Below, piece by piece: positions 1 to 8,913 of a stretch of 64,000 nt of DNA (within the stretch, counting starts at the first letter, position 1; every line of letters starts with the position of its first letter). The stretch spans positions 30,062-94,061 of the forward strand of contig JBEBXQ010000002.1 of NCBI GenBank assembly GCA_040391535.1, read 5' to 3'. The translations under genes and the position numbers were made by a program. The notes under the pieces are model-generated. The model had not been told where the DNA came from and did not search any database. It saw only the letters and a list, made by a program, of their open reading frames with translations. Source of the DNA: JBEBXQ01 sp040391535. GTDB lineage: Bacteria; Bacteroidota; Bacteroidia; Cytophagales; Spirosomataceae.

Positions 1-1
1 A

Positions 2-265
2 AGAGACATGACCGTCTCCGCGTTCTTTGGCGGACTGATTGCCCTGATCGCACTGCAGGTACTGAACGAACCCGTCAATGAAGAGACAAGCATTTTCTAT
101 GCTGAGAATTCCTATGTACTGGCAAAAGGGCGAAACGTGGTGAATGTCATTCTGGTGGATTTCAGAGGATTTGATACCATGTTCGAAATTGTTGTACTGA
201 CTATTGCCGCATTGGGTGTATTCAGTTTGTTAAGACTTAAAATCGATATTACCGAGAAAGAATGA
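2..265 (+). CDS. mrpA: Mrp Na+/H+ antiporter subunit A, C-terminal part (partial)
   Basis: The reading frame is open to the left edge of the window, so this is the 3' end of a longer gene. The visible tail contains RNVVNVILVDFRGFDTM followed by a hydrophobic helix, which is the hallmark of the C-terminus of MrpA/MnhA, the large NuoL-like subunit of the multisubunit cation/proton antiporter in the inner membrane. The stop overlaps the start of mrpB by 4 bases, and the remaining subunits follow in the standard order. The family role is Na+ (or K+) export in exchange for protons. The identity rests on this tail plus the operon context. Confidence 0.9.
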   Translation, partial: RDMTVSAFFGGLIALIALQVLNEPVNEETSIFYAENSYVLAKGRNVVNVILVDFRGFDTMFEIVVLTIAALGVFSLLRLKIDITEKE

Positions 266-678
266 AAAGTGATATTCTAAAAACAGCATCGGATTACCTG
301 TTACCCGTACTCCTGCTTTTCTCCATCTTTATTTTACTGCGCGGACATTATCTGCCCGGAGGTGGTTTTGTAGGCGGACTGATGGCCTCTATTGCTTTTG
401 TGCTTCACGCCTTTGCACACGGTATGGATGACACCCTTAAATTCATGAAATATCACCCGGCCATATTCATTCCGATAGGCCTGCTTATCTCTCTCAGCAG
501 CTGTGTTGCCCCGCTGATATTGTTTGACATGCCCGCCATGACCGGTCTGTGGTTTGAGACCCCCATTCCTGTCATCGGAATGATCGGTTCTGCTTTATTT
601 TTTGACATCGGTGTATATCTCGTTGTAGTAGGTGCAACACTTACCATGTTATTTACCATTTCTGAAAGTACTGATTAA
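262..678 (+). CDS. mrpB: Mrp Na+/H+ antiporter subunit B
   Basis: This 138-residue membrane protein has about four hydrophobic segments. The MnhB signature HYLPGGGFVGGLMAS lies near residues 29-43. Its start overlaps the mrpA stop by 4 bases, and mrpC begins 2 bases after its stop, so the genes are translationally coupled. MrpB is a small subunit of the heptameric Mrp antiporter. In some lineages it is fused to MrpA, but here it is a separate gene. Length and motif match the family. Confidence 0.93.
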   Translation: MKSDILKTASDYLLPVLLLFSIFILLRGHYLPGGGFVGGLMASIAFVLHAFAHGMDDTLKFMKYHPAIFIPIGLLISLSSCVAPLILFDMPAMTGLWFETPIPVIGMIGSALFFDIGVYLVVVGATLTMLFTISESTD

Positions 679-680
679 CT

Positions 681-1031
681 ATGGAACTGATTCTTGTACT
701 GATCATAGGAGTCTTATATGGTGCCGGCATTTATATGATGCTCCGGCGCAGTATGGTCAAGTTACTGATCGGTATCATGTTACTGGGCAACGGGGCCAAT
801 ATACTGATCTTCCTGCTGGGCCGTATTACCAAGGGCAAGCCACCTGTAATTCCTGACGGGGCCTCCGTTTTTACAGAAATGTATGCTGACCCCGTACCAC
901 AGGCTTTGATCCTGACCGCCATTGTAATCAGTTTTGGGGTACAGGCATTTGCGATTGTACTTTTAAAACGTGTTTACGCATTAATTGACTCTGACGATCT
1001 GGACGATCTGAATACCCCTGAAGATATATGA
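681..1031 (+). CDS. mrpC: Mrp Na+/H+ antiporter subunit C (NuoK-like)
   Basis: This 116-residue protein has three predicted membrane helices. It carries the NuoK/MnhC-type stretch LLIGIMLLGNGANILIF near residues 28-44 and a third helix with PQALILTAIVISFG. MrpC is homologous to complex I subunit NuoK and helps form the proton path of the antiporter. Its stop codon overlaps the mrpD start in an ATGA arrangement, as expected inside this operon. Confidence 0.93.
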   Translation: MELILVLIIGVLYGAGIYMMLRRSMVKLLIGIMLLGNGANILIFLLGRITKGKPPVIPDGASVFTEMYADPVPQALILTAIVISFGVQAFAIVLLKRVYALIDSDDLDDLNTPEDI

Positions 1032-2536
1032 TGGACAATACCATTGTTGCTCCTATAGTTGAGCATCTGTTTACTGCAATTCTATTACTCTTTTTCTGGA
1101 AAAAAGTTAAAACCCAGCGTATTATAAGCGTACTGGGCAACCTTATGGTACTGAATACCAGCTCTCAGCTTTTTATGAAAGTCTGGAATAATGGCATCCA
1201 TACCATGCAGGCAGGTAACTGGCAGGCTCCCTTTGGTATTACCCTTGTGGCTGATGTGTTCAGTAGCACCATGGTATTCCTGACTTCCATTGTAGGGCTT
1301 GCAATCGCAGTTTTTTCGGTGGTAGGTATTGGCAAGCCCCGTACCCAATACGGGTATTTCCCCTTATTTCACTTCCTGCTGATGGGCCTCAACGGAGCCT
1401 TTCTGACAGGTGACATATTCAATCTTTATGTATGGTTTGAAGTAATTATCATCTCCTCATTTGTCCTTATAACACTGGGAGGAAGGAAACCGCAGCTCGA
1501 AGGCGCCATCAAGTATGTTACCCTCAACCTGCTGGCTTCTGTGATTTTCCTGACGGCCATCGGTATTTTATACGGATTAACCGGCACCCTGAATATGGCC
1601 GATCTTTCCCTGAAAGTAGCATTGGTACAAAACCGCGGGCTGGTCAATATTACCAGTTTTCTGTTCTTTGTCGGCTTCGGTATCAAATCAGCCGTATTTC
1701 CGCTTTATTTCTGGCTGCCTTCTTCTTACCATACCCCACCCTCAGCCATTGCGGCAAGTTTTGGTGGCTTACTGACAAAAGTGGGGGTATATGCCCTGTT
1801 AAGGGTCTATACTTTGATTTTCGTTCCTGATGAGTTTACCCGTAACATGCTGATCACTGTAGCTGTACTTACCCTGATCACCGGAGCGTTCGGGGCGTTA
1901 ATCAAGGATGATATCCGGCGGATGTTCTCCTACCTTATCGTGTGCCATATCGGTTTTATGATTGCCGGATTGGGTATGTATACCAAAGCCTCTCTGATAG
2001 GTGCTGTATTCTATCTTTTTCATGATATTATTGTAAAAACCAATATGTTCCTGGTTTCAGGAATTATATACAAGATTAAGGGAACGGTCCATCTGGATAA
2101 GCTGGGCGGGCTTTATGACGAATACCCAAAGCTATCGCTGGTCATGGCGCTGGTCTTGTTTTCCCTGGTAGGTGTGCCGCCTTTATCAGGCTTCTGGCCC
2201 AAGCTTTACCTGTTCAATGCTGCCTTTGATATTTCAAGCTATGTACTGGTAGCTGCTATTATTCTGGCAAGTTTTATTACTTTATTCGTTATTGCACGTA
2301 TGTGGGGAGAAGTATTCTGGAAAGATCAGCCGGAAACCGGACCGGGACGTGTTATGCAATTTGATAAAATCAGTATTTACAAACAGTTTCTGTTAACAGC
2401 ACCTGTTATTTTTCTGACTTTCATTTCGCTGTACATTGGTTTCGGGGCCGCTAATATTATCTCACTTTCCGAAAGAATTGTGGGGGAAATGCTCGATGTA
2501 ACACCATATATACAGGCAGTGTTAGGAAAACAATAA
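1028..2536 (+). CDS. mrpD: Mrp Na+/H+ antiporter subunit D (NuoM/N-like)
   Basis: This 502-residue polytopic protein belongs to the proton-conducting antiporter family shared with complex I. The conserved membrane glutamate (E138 in NLYVWFEVIIISSF) and lysine (K220 in GFGIKSAVFPLYFWLP) are both present. In the family these residues are needed for ion translocation. The gene overlaps mrpC and is followed 13 bases later by mrpE. Two ATG codons stand in tandem at the start, so either could be used. The length is normal for MrpD. Confidence 0.94.
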   Translation: MMDNTIVAPIVEHLFTAILLLFFWKKVKTQRIISVLGNLMVLNTSSQLFMKVWNNGIHTMQAGNWQAPFGITLVADVFSSTMVFLTSIVGLAIAVFSVVGIGKPRTQYGYFPLFHFLLMGLNGAFLTGDIFNLYVWFEVIIISSFVLITLGGRKPQLEGAIKYVTLNLLASVIFLTAIGILYGLTGTLNMADLSLKVALVQNRGLVNITSFLFFVGFGIKSAVFPLYFWLPSSYHTPPSAIAASFGGLLTKVGVYALLRVYTLIFVPDEFTRNMLITVAVLTLITGAFGALIKDDIRRMFSYLIVCHIGFMIAGLGMYTKASLIGAVFYLFHDIIVKTNMFLVSGIIYKIKGTVHLDKLGGLYDEYPKLSLVMALVLFSLVGVPPLSGFWPKLYLFNAAFDISSYVLVAAIILASFITLFVIARMWGEVFWKDQPETGPGRVMQFDKISIYKQFLLTAPVIFLTFISLYIGFGAANIISLSERIVGEMLDVTPYIQAVLGKQ

Positions 2537-2549
2537 AAAACAAAGCACT

Positions 2550-3023
2550 ATGAAGCAGTTATTAATCAACATCATGCTCACCTTTATATGGGTAGCTGTA
2601 ACCGGACAATTCGTCTGGAGTAACTTCGTCTTTGGTTTTTTGCTCAGCTTTTTTATTCTATGGCTTATTACCAGAGATTCGGCAACCAAAAAGTACTTTG
2701 GCCAGGTTCCCAAGATTATAGGTTTCTTCTTTTATTTTCTTTTCGAAATGCTGAAAGCCAATTTTGAAGTTGCCTATGACGTGCTCACCCCAAAATTCTT
2801 CATGAAGCCCGGCATCGTGAAATACCCGCTGACAGCGTCTACTGATATGGAAATCACCATTCTGTCGAACCTTATTTCCCTTACACCCGGCACATTGATC
2901 ATGGACCTGAGTGATGACCGTAAAGTATTATACATTCATGTGATGTATATGAAGAACAAAGACCGTTTTATCAATCATATTAAAAACGGACTGGAGAGGA
3001 AACTTTTAGAAATTATGCGATGA
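2550..3023 (+). CDS. mrpE: Mrp Na+/H+ antiporter subunit E
   Basis: This 157-residue protein has two N-terminal hydrophobic helices and a soluble C-terminal part. The stretch NLISLTPGTLIMDLSDD near residues 107-123 is diagnostic of MnhE/MrpE. The subunit is required for assembly or function of the Mrp complex. Its TGA stop overlaps the ATG of mrpF, which shows tight coupling. Nothing is unusual about length or motifs. Confidence 0.93.
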   Translation: MKQLLINIMLTFIWVAVTGQFVWSNFVFGFLLSFFILWLITRDSATKKYFGQVPKIIGFFFYFLFEMLKANFEVAYDVLTPKFFMKPGIVKYPLTASTDMEITILSNLISLTPGTLIMDLSDDRKVLYIHVMYMKNKDRFINHIKNGLERKLLEIMR

Positions 3024-3295
3024 ATCTGGACTATTTTATATCCTATATTGTTTTGCCGGTTCTGTCTGTTTCGATAGCGCTGATATTTTTCCGCTTTTAC
3101 AAAGGGCCGACCGTAGCTGACCGCGTAGTGGCGCTTGATTTGCTGATAACCATTGGTATAGCCGTCATTACAGCATACAGTATTTATACCGATCAGTCCA
3201 CATTTCTGGATGCGGCAATGCTGCTGGCGCTGATCGCTTTTCTGGGAACAGTAGCTTTCTCATTTTATCTGGAGAAAAAAGACAAAAACGAATAA
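3020..3295 (+). CDS. mrpF: Mrp Na+/H+ antiporter subunit F
   Basis: This 91-residue protein has three predicted helices. It carries the MnhF motif YKGPTVADRVVALDLL near residues 28-43, including the conserved aspartates. It overlaps mrpE by 4 bases and is followed 5 bases later by mrpG. MrpF is a small subunit of the antiporter membrane complex. Confidence 0.93.
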   Translation: MNLDYFISYIVLPVLSVSIALIFFRFYKGPTVADRVVALDLLITIGIAVITAYSIYTDQSTFLDAAMLLALIAFLGTVAFSFYLEKKDKNE

Positions 3296-3300
3296 TTCTG

Positions 3301-3684
3301 ATGAGTGATTACCTGATTATAATGTTGAGCAGCGTAGGTCTTGCTGCTATAATGGTTGCCGCCATAGGGATTGTCAGAATGCCTGACTTCTACCTGCGCC
3401 TTTCGGTTACGGTAAAAGCAGCAACCCTGGGCAACGGGCTGCTTCTGCTCAGTGCGGCTATTTATTTCAACGAGGTTTCAGTGGGCTCCAAAGCGCTGGC
3501 TATTATCTTTTTCCTGCTGATTACAGCTCCCATTTCGGCCCACATGATCGGACGGACTTCCTATTTTATCGGCACAAAACTATGGGAAGATTCTGTACTT
3601 GATGAGCTCGCGGGGAAATACGAAAAAGACACCCACGAACTGCGAAGTGATGAAGAAGAGGAAGGTTTACAGGAAAATGGTTAA
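3301..3684 (+). CDS. mrpG: Mrp Na+/H+ antiporter subunit G
   Basis: This 127-residue protein has three membrane helices, with IGIVRMPDFYLRLSVTVKAAT and ITAPISAHMIGRTSY as MnhG/MrpG signatures. The C-terminus extends into an acidic tail rich in Glu and Asp (SDEEEEG). It is the last gene of the mrp operon. Its 3' end overlaps the convergent rfbC gene by 4 bases, so the two transcripts must run into each other. I see no terminator between them. Confidence 0.92.
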   Translation: MSDYLIIMLSSVGLAAIMVAAIGIVRMPDFYLRLSVTVKAATLGNGLLLLSAAIYFNEVSVGSKALAIIFFLLITAPISAHMIGRTSYFIGTKLWEDSVLDELAGKYEKDTHELRSDEEEEGLQENG

Positions 3685-4223
3685 ACGAAATCAGCAAATA
3701 TTTTTCTGAAAGCGGGTAATACCAGGTCCTTTTCAGAAACAATGGGTTGTTTTACCCCCCAGTCAATATTCAGATCCGTGTCATTCCATATAATTCCCGA
3801 TTCAGCCCCTTTATTGTAAAGATTGGTGCATTTATAACTGAATATGCTGTCCTCCAGCGCAACAAAGCCATGTGCGAAACCTTCCGGGACATACACCATG
3901 TTGTTAAGGGAAGCCTGAAGATCAAAAATTTCATATTTCCCGAACGTAGGTGAATCCTGGCGAATGTCTACCGCTACATCAAGCACCCTTCCTGAAATAA
4001 CCCTTACCAGCTTACCCTGTGCATAGGGAGCTTTCTGAAAATGCAGCCCCCGCAAAACCCCTTTTACAGAAAATGACTGATTGTCCTGCACAAAACTGAC
4101 AGGTAAGCCAGCGTTACTGAAAGCCTCCTCATTATAAGACTCAAAAAAGAAACCGCGTTCGTCTTCAAACACTCTTGGAAAAATCTCTACAAGGCCCTCA
4201 ATGGAGGTTTGCTTTATCTGCAT
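3681..4223 (-). CDS. rfbC: dTDP-4-dehydrorhamnose 3,5-epimerase
   Basis: This 180-residue protein is of normal length for RfbC/RmlC. It shows ERGFFFESYN near residue 22, the catalytic-histidine motif VLRGLHFQ (H61), and VYVPEGFAHGFVAL near residue 110. The enzyme converts dTDP-4-keto-6-deoxyglucose to the L-lyxo isomer in the dTDP-L-rhamnose pathway. No rmlA, rmlB or rmlD lies beside it, so the rest of the pathway must be elsewhere. It is transcribed divergently from pyrF, from the 58 bp between them. Confidence 0.93.
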   Translation of the reverse strand: MQIKQTSIEGLVEIFPRVFEDERGFFFESYNEEAFSNAGLPVSFVQDNQSFSVKGVLRGLHFQKAPYAQGKLVRVISGRVLDVAVDIRQDSPTFGKYEIFDLQASLNNMVYVPEGFAHGFVALEDSIFSYKCTNLYNKGAESGIIWNDTDLNIDWGVKQPIVSEKDLVLPAFRKIFADFV

Positions 4224-4302
4224 ACAATCAAACGTTTATGGTATTAATATAAAAACATTCACAACTATCGCCGTAAATTTATGAATCTATCCTCAGAGGT
4301 TG

Positions 4303-4310
4303 TAATTTTG
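4303..4310 (+). promoter_or_regulatory. -7 promoter element of pyrF
   Basis: TAATTTTG matches the Bacteroidota -7 consensus TAnnTTTG. It lies 22 bases upstream of the ATG at 4332 but downstream of the more distal in-frame ATG at 4281. Transcription from here would start near 4317, so it argues that pyrF starts at 4332. No clear -33 TTG is seen. Confidence 0.55.
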
Positions 4311-4331
4311 GGGCAATTTTACCGAAAAATA

Positions 4332-5162
4332 ATGACTTACGAAGAACTATATCACCAAATAGTCCAAAAAAGGAGTTATCTCTGCGTGGGCCTCGATACA
4401 GATATCCGCAAAATCCCTGCTCATCTGCTCAAAGAAGAGGATCCTGTATTTGCCTTTAACAAACAGATCATTGATGCTACTGCCGATTATTGCGTAGCCT
4501 ATAAACCTAATATCGCCTTCTATGAGTCATTGGGCTATAAGGGTTGGCTGAGCCTCAAAAAAACAATGGATTATATACCGGATACCCATTTTACGATTGC
4601 TGATGCCAAACGCGGTGACATCGGGAATACATCCGGATTATATGCCCGTACATTTTTTGATAAAACGTCTTCCGGCCTGGATTTTGATTCGGTCACTGTA
4701 GCTCCCTATATGGGCAAAGACTCGGTAACTCCGTTCCTTGACTTTGAAAAGAAATGGGTTATCCTGCTGGCGCTGACTTCCAATGAAGGCAGTGCAGATT
4801 TTCAGCAATTGCCGGTTGAAGGGAAACCATTATATCAGAAAGTACTGGAAACGTCAGGACAATGGGCGGGTGCAGACCGGATGATGTACGTGGTGGGTGC
4901 CACCCGTGCTGATTTTCTTAAGGAAATCAGGCAGATTATCCCTGATCATTTTCTGCTGGTACCGGGTGTAGGCGCACAGGGCGGAAGCCTTGAAGAAGTT
5001 TCAAAGTACGGTCTGAATAAAAAAGCCGGACTGCTGGTCAATTCTTCCAGAGGGATTATTTATGCCGGTAACGGGGAAGATTTTGCAGCTCATGCCCGTA
5101 ATGAAGCCCGGAAAATTCAGGAAGAAATGAGCCTTTACCTGAAAACATTTTTAAGTGTTTAA
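4332..5162 (+). CDS. pyrF: Orotidine 5'-phosphate decarboxylase
   Basis: This protein of about 276 residues is the long PyrF type. The catalytic lysine motif is TIADAKRGDIGNT (K93). LCVGLDTD at the N-terminus and LLVNSSRGIIYA near the C-terminus bind substrate phosphate and close the barrel. It catalyses the last step of UMP synthesis. An in-frame ATG exists at 4281, but a -7 promoter element lies between that codon and 4332, so I choose 4332. lysA follows 22 bases later and is probably cotranscribed. Confidence 0.94.
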   Translation: MTYEELYHQIVQKRSYLCVGLDTDIRKIPAHLLKEEDPVFAFNKQIIDATADYCVAYKPNIAFYESLGYKGWLSLKKTMDYIPDTHFTIADAKRGDIGNTSGLYARTFFDKTSSGLDFDSVTVAPYMGKDSVTPFLDFEKKWVILLALTSNEGSADFQQLPVEGKPLYQKVLETSGQWAGADRMMYVVGATRADFLKEIRQIIPDHFLLVPGVGAQGGSLEEVSKYGLNKKAGLLVNSSRGIIYAGNGEDFAAHARNEARKIQEEMSLYLKTFLSV

Positions 5163-5184
5163 TTATAAAGAAGTTAAAAAAAAT

Positions 5185-6411
5185 ATGTCTTTCCCCGTCA
5201 GATTAACCGAAATTCAGAATATACCCGTTGCCGATATCTGTGCACAGTACGGAACCCCTCTTTATGTATACGATGGCGCCATTATCCGCAAAAAAGTCCA
5301 GGAACTGAAAGAAGCTTTCAGTGGTGTCAACCTGAAAATCAAATATGCCTGTAAAGCCAATACCAATCTGAGTATCCTGAAACTGATGCGCAGCCTGGAC
5401 GTGGATATCGATACGGTGTCTCTTCAGGAAATACAGCTGGGGCTTTTATCGGGGTATGACGTCAGTCAGATGACCTTTACGCCAAGCGGTGTTTCTTTCA
5501 GTGAAGCCCGTGAAGCCATTGAAGCAGGCGCGCTGATTAATATCGACAGTATTCCGCTGCTGGAGTGGTTCGGGCAAACCTATGGCAACAGCAGGCCATG
5601 TATGATCCGTATCAAGCCTAACGTTGCAGCCGGCGGCAATACTAAAATCATGACAGCGCATCCGGGTTCCAAATTCGGTATTTCCGTGCAATTACTGGAT
5701 TCGATCCTGAAGACTGTAAAAAAATACGATATCAAGGTAACAGGCCTTCACCAGCATACAGGCTCAGATATTAAAGACGCGGCTCCGTTTATTGAAGTAG
5801 CGGATATTTTACTGGAAGCCGCTCTGCAGTTTCCTGACTTGCAGATTATTGATCTGGGAGGAGGATTCAAGGTTTCCTATAAACCGGATGATCCTGTGAC
5901 AGACATGGAGTTTCTGGGAAAGGAAATCTCAGCACGATTCAATAAGTTTTGTGAACAATATGGCCGCCCGCTGCAATTATGGTTTGAGCCGGGGAAATTC
6001 CTGGTAAGTGAAAGCGGCTACCTGATGGTTGAAACTACGGTGGTGAAAGAAGATCCCGCGTTTACATTTGTGCATGTTGATTCAGGACTGAATCACCTGA
6101 TCAGACCCATGATGTACGGTTCTTACCATCATATTCTGAATGCCAGCAATCCGGACGGAACCCCGCAGCAGTATAACATCGTAGGATACATCTGCGAAAC
6201 AGATACCTTTGCTGAAAAACGCATGCTGCCTGAGGTTACACAGGGGGATTTACTGGTTTTTCTGAATGCCGGTGCCTATGGATTCAGCATGAGCTCGAAC
6301 TATAACGCCCGCTACAGGCCGGCAGAAGTATTGATCGATAACGGATCAGCCCGGTTAATCAGGAAGCGGGAAACACTGCAAGACCTGCTTGCAACACAAC
6401 AGGATTTATAG
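5185..6411 (+). CDS. lysA: Diaminopimelate decarboxylase (PLP, fold III)
   Basis: This protein of about 408 residues is of the LysA/ornithine decarboxylase fold. The PLP-binding lysine is in KYACKANTN (K57), the phosphate-binding glycine run is LGGGF, and EPGKFLV and CETDTFA match the substrate-binding EPGR and CExxD motifs. The reaction is meso-diaminopimelate to L-lysine. The frame opens at 5155, overlapping pyrF, but the ATG at 5185 gives the usual N-terminus. A related PLP decarboxylase with another substrate cannot be excluded, but the CExxD motif favours LysA. A terminator follows directly. Confidence 0.85.
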   Translation: MSFPVRLTEIQNIPVADICAQYGTPLYVYDGAIIRKKVQELKEAFSGVNLKIKYACKANTNLSILKLMRSLDVDIDTVSLQEIQLGLLSGYDVSQMTFTPSGVSFSEAREAIEAGALINIDSIPLLEWFGQTYGNSRPCMIRIKPNVAAGGNTKIMTAHPGSKFGISVQLLDSILKTVKKYDIKVTGLHQHTGSDIKDAAPFIEVADILLEAALQFPDLQIIDLGGGFKVSYKPDDPVTDMEFLGKEISARFNKFCEQYGRPLQLWFEPGKFLVSESGYLMVETTVVKEDPAFTFVHVDSGLNHLIRPMMYGSYHHILNASNPDGTPQQYNIVGYICETDTFAEKRMLPEVTQGDLLVFLNAGAYGFSMSSNYNARYRPAEVLIDNGSARLIRKRETLQDLLATQQDL

Positions 6412-6419
6412 AACAAAGG

Positions 6420-6444
6420 ACCGGCGCAACAGCCGGTTTTTTTT
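6420..6444 (+). terminator. Rho-independent terminator after lysA
   Basis: The stem ACCGGC/GCCGGT with a 6-base loop (GCAACA) is followed by eight T residues. It lies 9 bases after the lysA stop and should end the pyrF-lysA transcript. Confidence 0.88.
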
Positions 6445-6566
6445 GTTTTAAAGACAACTATTTGATGAGCTGCCTGTTATATTTGTTAACAGTATTACTT
6501 AATTTTAAGGCTTGTTGATCACTGAAAACATCCTTACCCGTTACATTCACATTCTATTCCGGCACC

Positions 6567-7907
6567 ATGATAAAACATAGCTTTCTCAACATTTTCATTG
6601 TCCTGCTTATTTTTTGTCCTCAGTTGTCAACATCGCAGGACATCCTGCTCAGGAATGTAAGGCTGATTGACGGAACAGCGAAGCCCGTAGCCTACCCCGT
6701 TCAGATACTCATCAGAGCTGATACCATCGCTGCTATAGGTGAAAACCTGCAGGCGGAAAACGCTGCAACCATTAATCTTGAAGGCAAAACAGTGATGCCG
6801 CTCCTGCTGGGCCTGCATCAGCATATCGGTATGTTAAAGGGGAACACTGCCGGAAATGATCATTTCACTCCGGAAAATATAGAGCGGCAACTCCATAAAT
6901 ACCTTTCTTTCGGAGTAGGTGCTGTTACTTCGATGGGTACCGATCTTGAGACGGTTTTTCCGGTACGCGACAAAACACAGAGCGCCTCCTGGAATTCGGC
7001 ATTGCTCTTTACTGCCGGTGCGGGTTTTACGCACCCGCAGGGTGGTCCTGGTGCGCGTGACATGCCCCAGCTTAACCGTCCGTCCACTCCTGAGGAAGCC
7101 CGCACAATGGTGCGGAAACTGGCACCTCACCGACCTGATTTTATCAAAATGTGGGTGGATGATTTCAACGGCTCCTCCCCCAAACTTAGTCCCGAAATCT
7201 GTTCGGCTATTATTGACGAAGCACACCGCCATCAGATCAGAGTAGTGGCACATCTGTACAATCTGGAAGATGCCCGCCACCTGGTAGCTTCCGGGCTGGA
7301 TATCATCGGACACAGTATCCGGGATCAGGAAGCAGATCAGCAGCTGATCAACATGATGAAGGCGAAAGGTACCGTCTACATTCCTACCCTTTCCCTCGAT
7401 GAATTTCTGTTTGTCTATAAAGATAAACCCGAATGGCTCACAGATCCGGTTTTCAGTGCTGCCGCAGAACCTGGCGTTCTGGAAATGATTTCCAGCCCTG
7501 CGTACAGCAGCTCCATTCAGAATAGTCCGTCACTTGAACGTAATATTAAGGGTTTTAAAATTGCGCTGTTGAATGTCTTCAGGTTGCATCAGGCGGGTGT
7601 CACGATCGGTATGGGGACCGATTCAGGTGCCAACCCTGTAAGAGTGCAGGGATTTTCGGAACATCTTGAACTGCAGCTCATGAATGAAGCCGGTATCCCG
7701 CCGCTGGAAGTAATTAAAATTGCTACACAAAACGGAGCGTCTGTTTTGCGTAAAGATAAATCGGGCACGCTCACGGCCGGAAACAAGGCAGACTTCATCG
7801 TGCTTGACGGTAACCCTGCCATCAATATTAAAAACACCCGGAAAATAAAAGCCGTATGGAAAAACGGGAAAGAGGTCAGTCAGGGGCCAGTGGTTCATCA
7901 GAAATAA
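6567..7907 (+). CDS. Exported amidohydrolase (imidazolonepropionase-like)
   Basis: This 446-residue protein has an N-terminal signal peptide ending near TSQ (residue 24). The metal-binding HxH of the amidohydrolase superfamily is at H84/H86 (GLHQHIG). Further metal ligands follow in VVAHLYN, IIGHSIR and MGTDSGAN, and the C-terminal GTLTAGNKADFIVLDGNP closes the composite sheet domain. The usual PGLID lead-in to HxH is replaced by PLLLGLHQH. It probably hydrolyses an amide or cyclic amide in the periplasm; the substrate is unknown. It stands alone between a terminator and the Nudix gene. A second family member is encoded at 40628-41953. Confidence 0.85.
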   Translation: MIKHSFLNIFIVLLIFCPQLSTSQDILLRNVRLIDGTAKPVAYPVQILIRADTIAAIGENLQAENAATINLEGKTVMPLLLGLHQHIGMLKGNTAGNDHFTPENIERQLHKYLSFGVGAVTSMGTDLETVFPVRDKTQSASWNSALLFTAGAGFTHPQGGPGARDMPQLNRPSTPEEARTMVRKLAPHRPDFIKMWVDDFNGSSPKLSPEICSAIIDEAHRHQIRVVAHLYNLEDARHLVASGLDIIGHSIRDQEADQQLINMMKAKGTVYIPTLSLDEFLFVYKDKPEWLTDPVFSAAAEPGVLEMISSPAYSSSIQNSPSLERNIKGFKIALLNVFRLHQAGVTIGMGTDSGANPVRVQGFSEHLELQLMNEAGIPPLEVIKIATQNGASVLRKDKSGTLTAGNKADFIVLDGNPAINIKNTRKIKAVWKNGKEVSQGPVVHQK

Positions 7908-8006
7908 GATGACAAAACCAAAGAAAGCAACGCTTCGGATTCATTTGCAGTTGGTGCGAAAATTCTCTATTATTGTTTAATTACATATAAAAAGGAACAA
8001 AACCCT

Positions 8007-8633
8007 ATGTCCGGCCTGACATTTGAACAATTTACCATTCAGCTAACAGATAATCTACAAAAAGAACTCCCGGGATGGAAGGCCCAGCTTAAAATGGCAG
8101 CACCTTCCCGAGCCGTTTCACAGGAGAGCCCTAATAAATTTACCCGCAGAAGTGCTATCCTGATGTTATTTTATCCTTACCAGGACCAGATTTACCTGCC
8201 ACTTATATTAAGAACAGTATACCATGGCGCGCACGCAGGCCAGATCGCATTTCCTGGCGGAAGGTTCGAAAATATCGACAGGAACCTGATTCGTACAGCC
8301 CTGCGGGAGGCACAGGAAGAAATCGGGCTGCGGCTCAACGATGTCAAAGTGCTGGGTACGTTAAGTGAATTATATATTCCGGTCAGCAATTTTCTGGTAC
8401 AGCCTGTAGTAGCCACTATTCCCTACAAACCTGATTTTTATCCGGACCCCCGTGAAGTGGCCGACGTACTGGAAGTCAATGTTCAGGAACTGTTTGACAG
8501 CACCAACCGGAAAAACAATGAATTTGAAATGGCAGGCAGGAAAATCAGTGCACCGCATTATGAAATACAAAATCATTTTGTCTGGGGAGCTACTGCCATG
8601 ATGATCAGTGAACTTCAGGAAGTATTCCATTAG
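8007..8633 (+). CDS. Nudix hydrolase, CoA diphosphatase type
   Basis: The 208-residue protein carries a Nudix box with AFPGGRFE at residues 81-88 and ALREAQEEIGL at 98-108. The preceding ILRTVYHGAHAGQIAFPGG resembles the UPF0035 signature of coenzyme A pyrophosphatases (NudL/CoAse). The first box glutamate is replaced by Asp (D91), which also occurs in that subfamily. The likely reaction is CoA to 3',5'-ADP plus phosphopantetheine. It is monocistronic. Confidence 0.85.
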   Translation: MSGLTFEQFTIQLTDNLQKELPGWKAQLKMAAPSRAVSQESPNKFTRRSAILMLFYPYQDQIYLPLILRTVYHGAHAGQIAFPGGRFENIDRNLIRTALREAQEEIGLRLNDVKVLGTLSELYIPVSNFLVQPVVATIPYKPDFYPDPREVADVLEVNVQELFDSTNRKNNEFEMAGRKISAPHYEIQNHFVWGATAMMISELQEVFH

Positions 8634-8913
8634 TCCGCCCGTTTTGCTTTATATTAATAATTTTGCAAATATTATGAATTAGCCCCCTTCGTGACTACAA
8701 TTCGATACAAAATTGCTATTTTTACTAAGTTAACACCGCCATGGATAAATTGCTATGCAGTCAGCTTTCAAAAACCGGAAAACAGAAATATATTGCGTTC
8801 CGGTACTGTATTTCAGTATCCACCTGGCATTATAGCCTTTAGCCTCAGATGAGACCGATTAATTACAAGATTTATCGCTTTTAAACACGTGCTCCCCCTG
8901 CCATCACCCATAT
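8634..8913. other. 280-bp gap upstream of parC
   Basis: A good -7 element (TAATTTTG followed by C) sits at 8658-8665, about 250 bases before parC. A 7-bp hairpin (ACCGGAA/TTCCGGT) spans 8774-8804. Either parC has a long leader, or a short RNA is made here. I see no convincing gene: the only open frame starting at 8741 is 33 codons with no recognisable features. Confidence 0.35.

Noticed and set aside
4281..4331. An upstream in-frame start for pyrF at 4281
   Set aside because: A -7 promoter element (TAATTTTG) lies between it and 4332, and PyrF proteins begin at about the MTYEELY position.
6834..7313. A 159-codon open frame antisense to the amidohydrolase gene
   Set aside because: It is a shadow of the amidohydrolase, with Cys-, His- and Arg-rich translation and no recognisable motif.
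8741..8842. A 33-codon open frame (MDKLLCSQLSKTG...) upstream of parC
   Set aside because: Short, no promoter of its own, overlaps a hairpin and has no recognisable motif.
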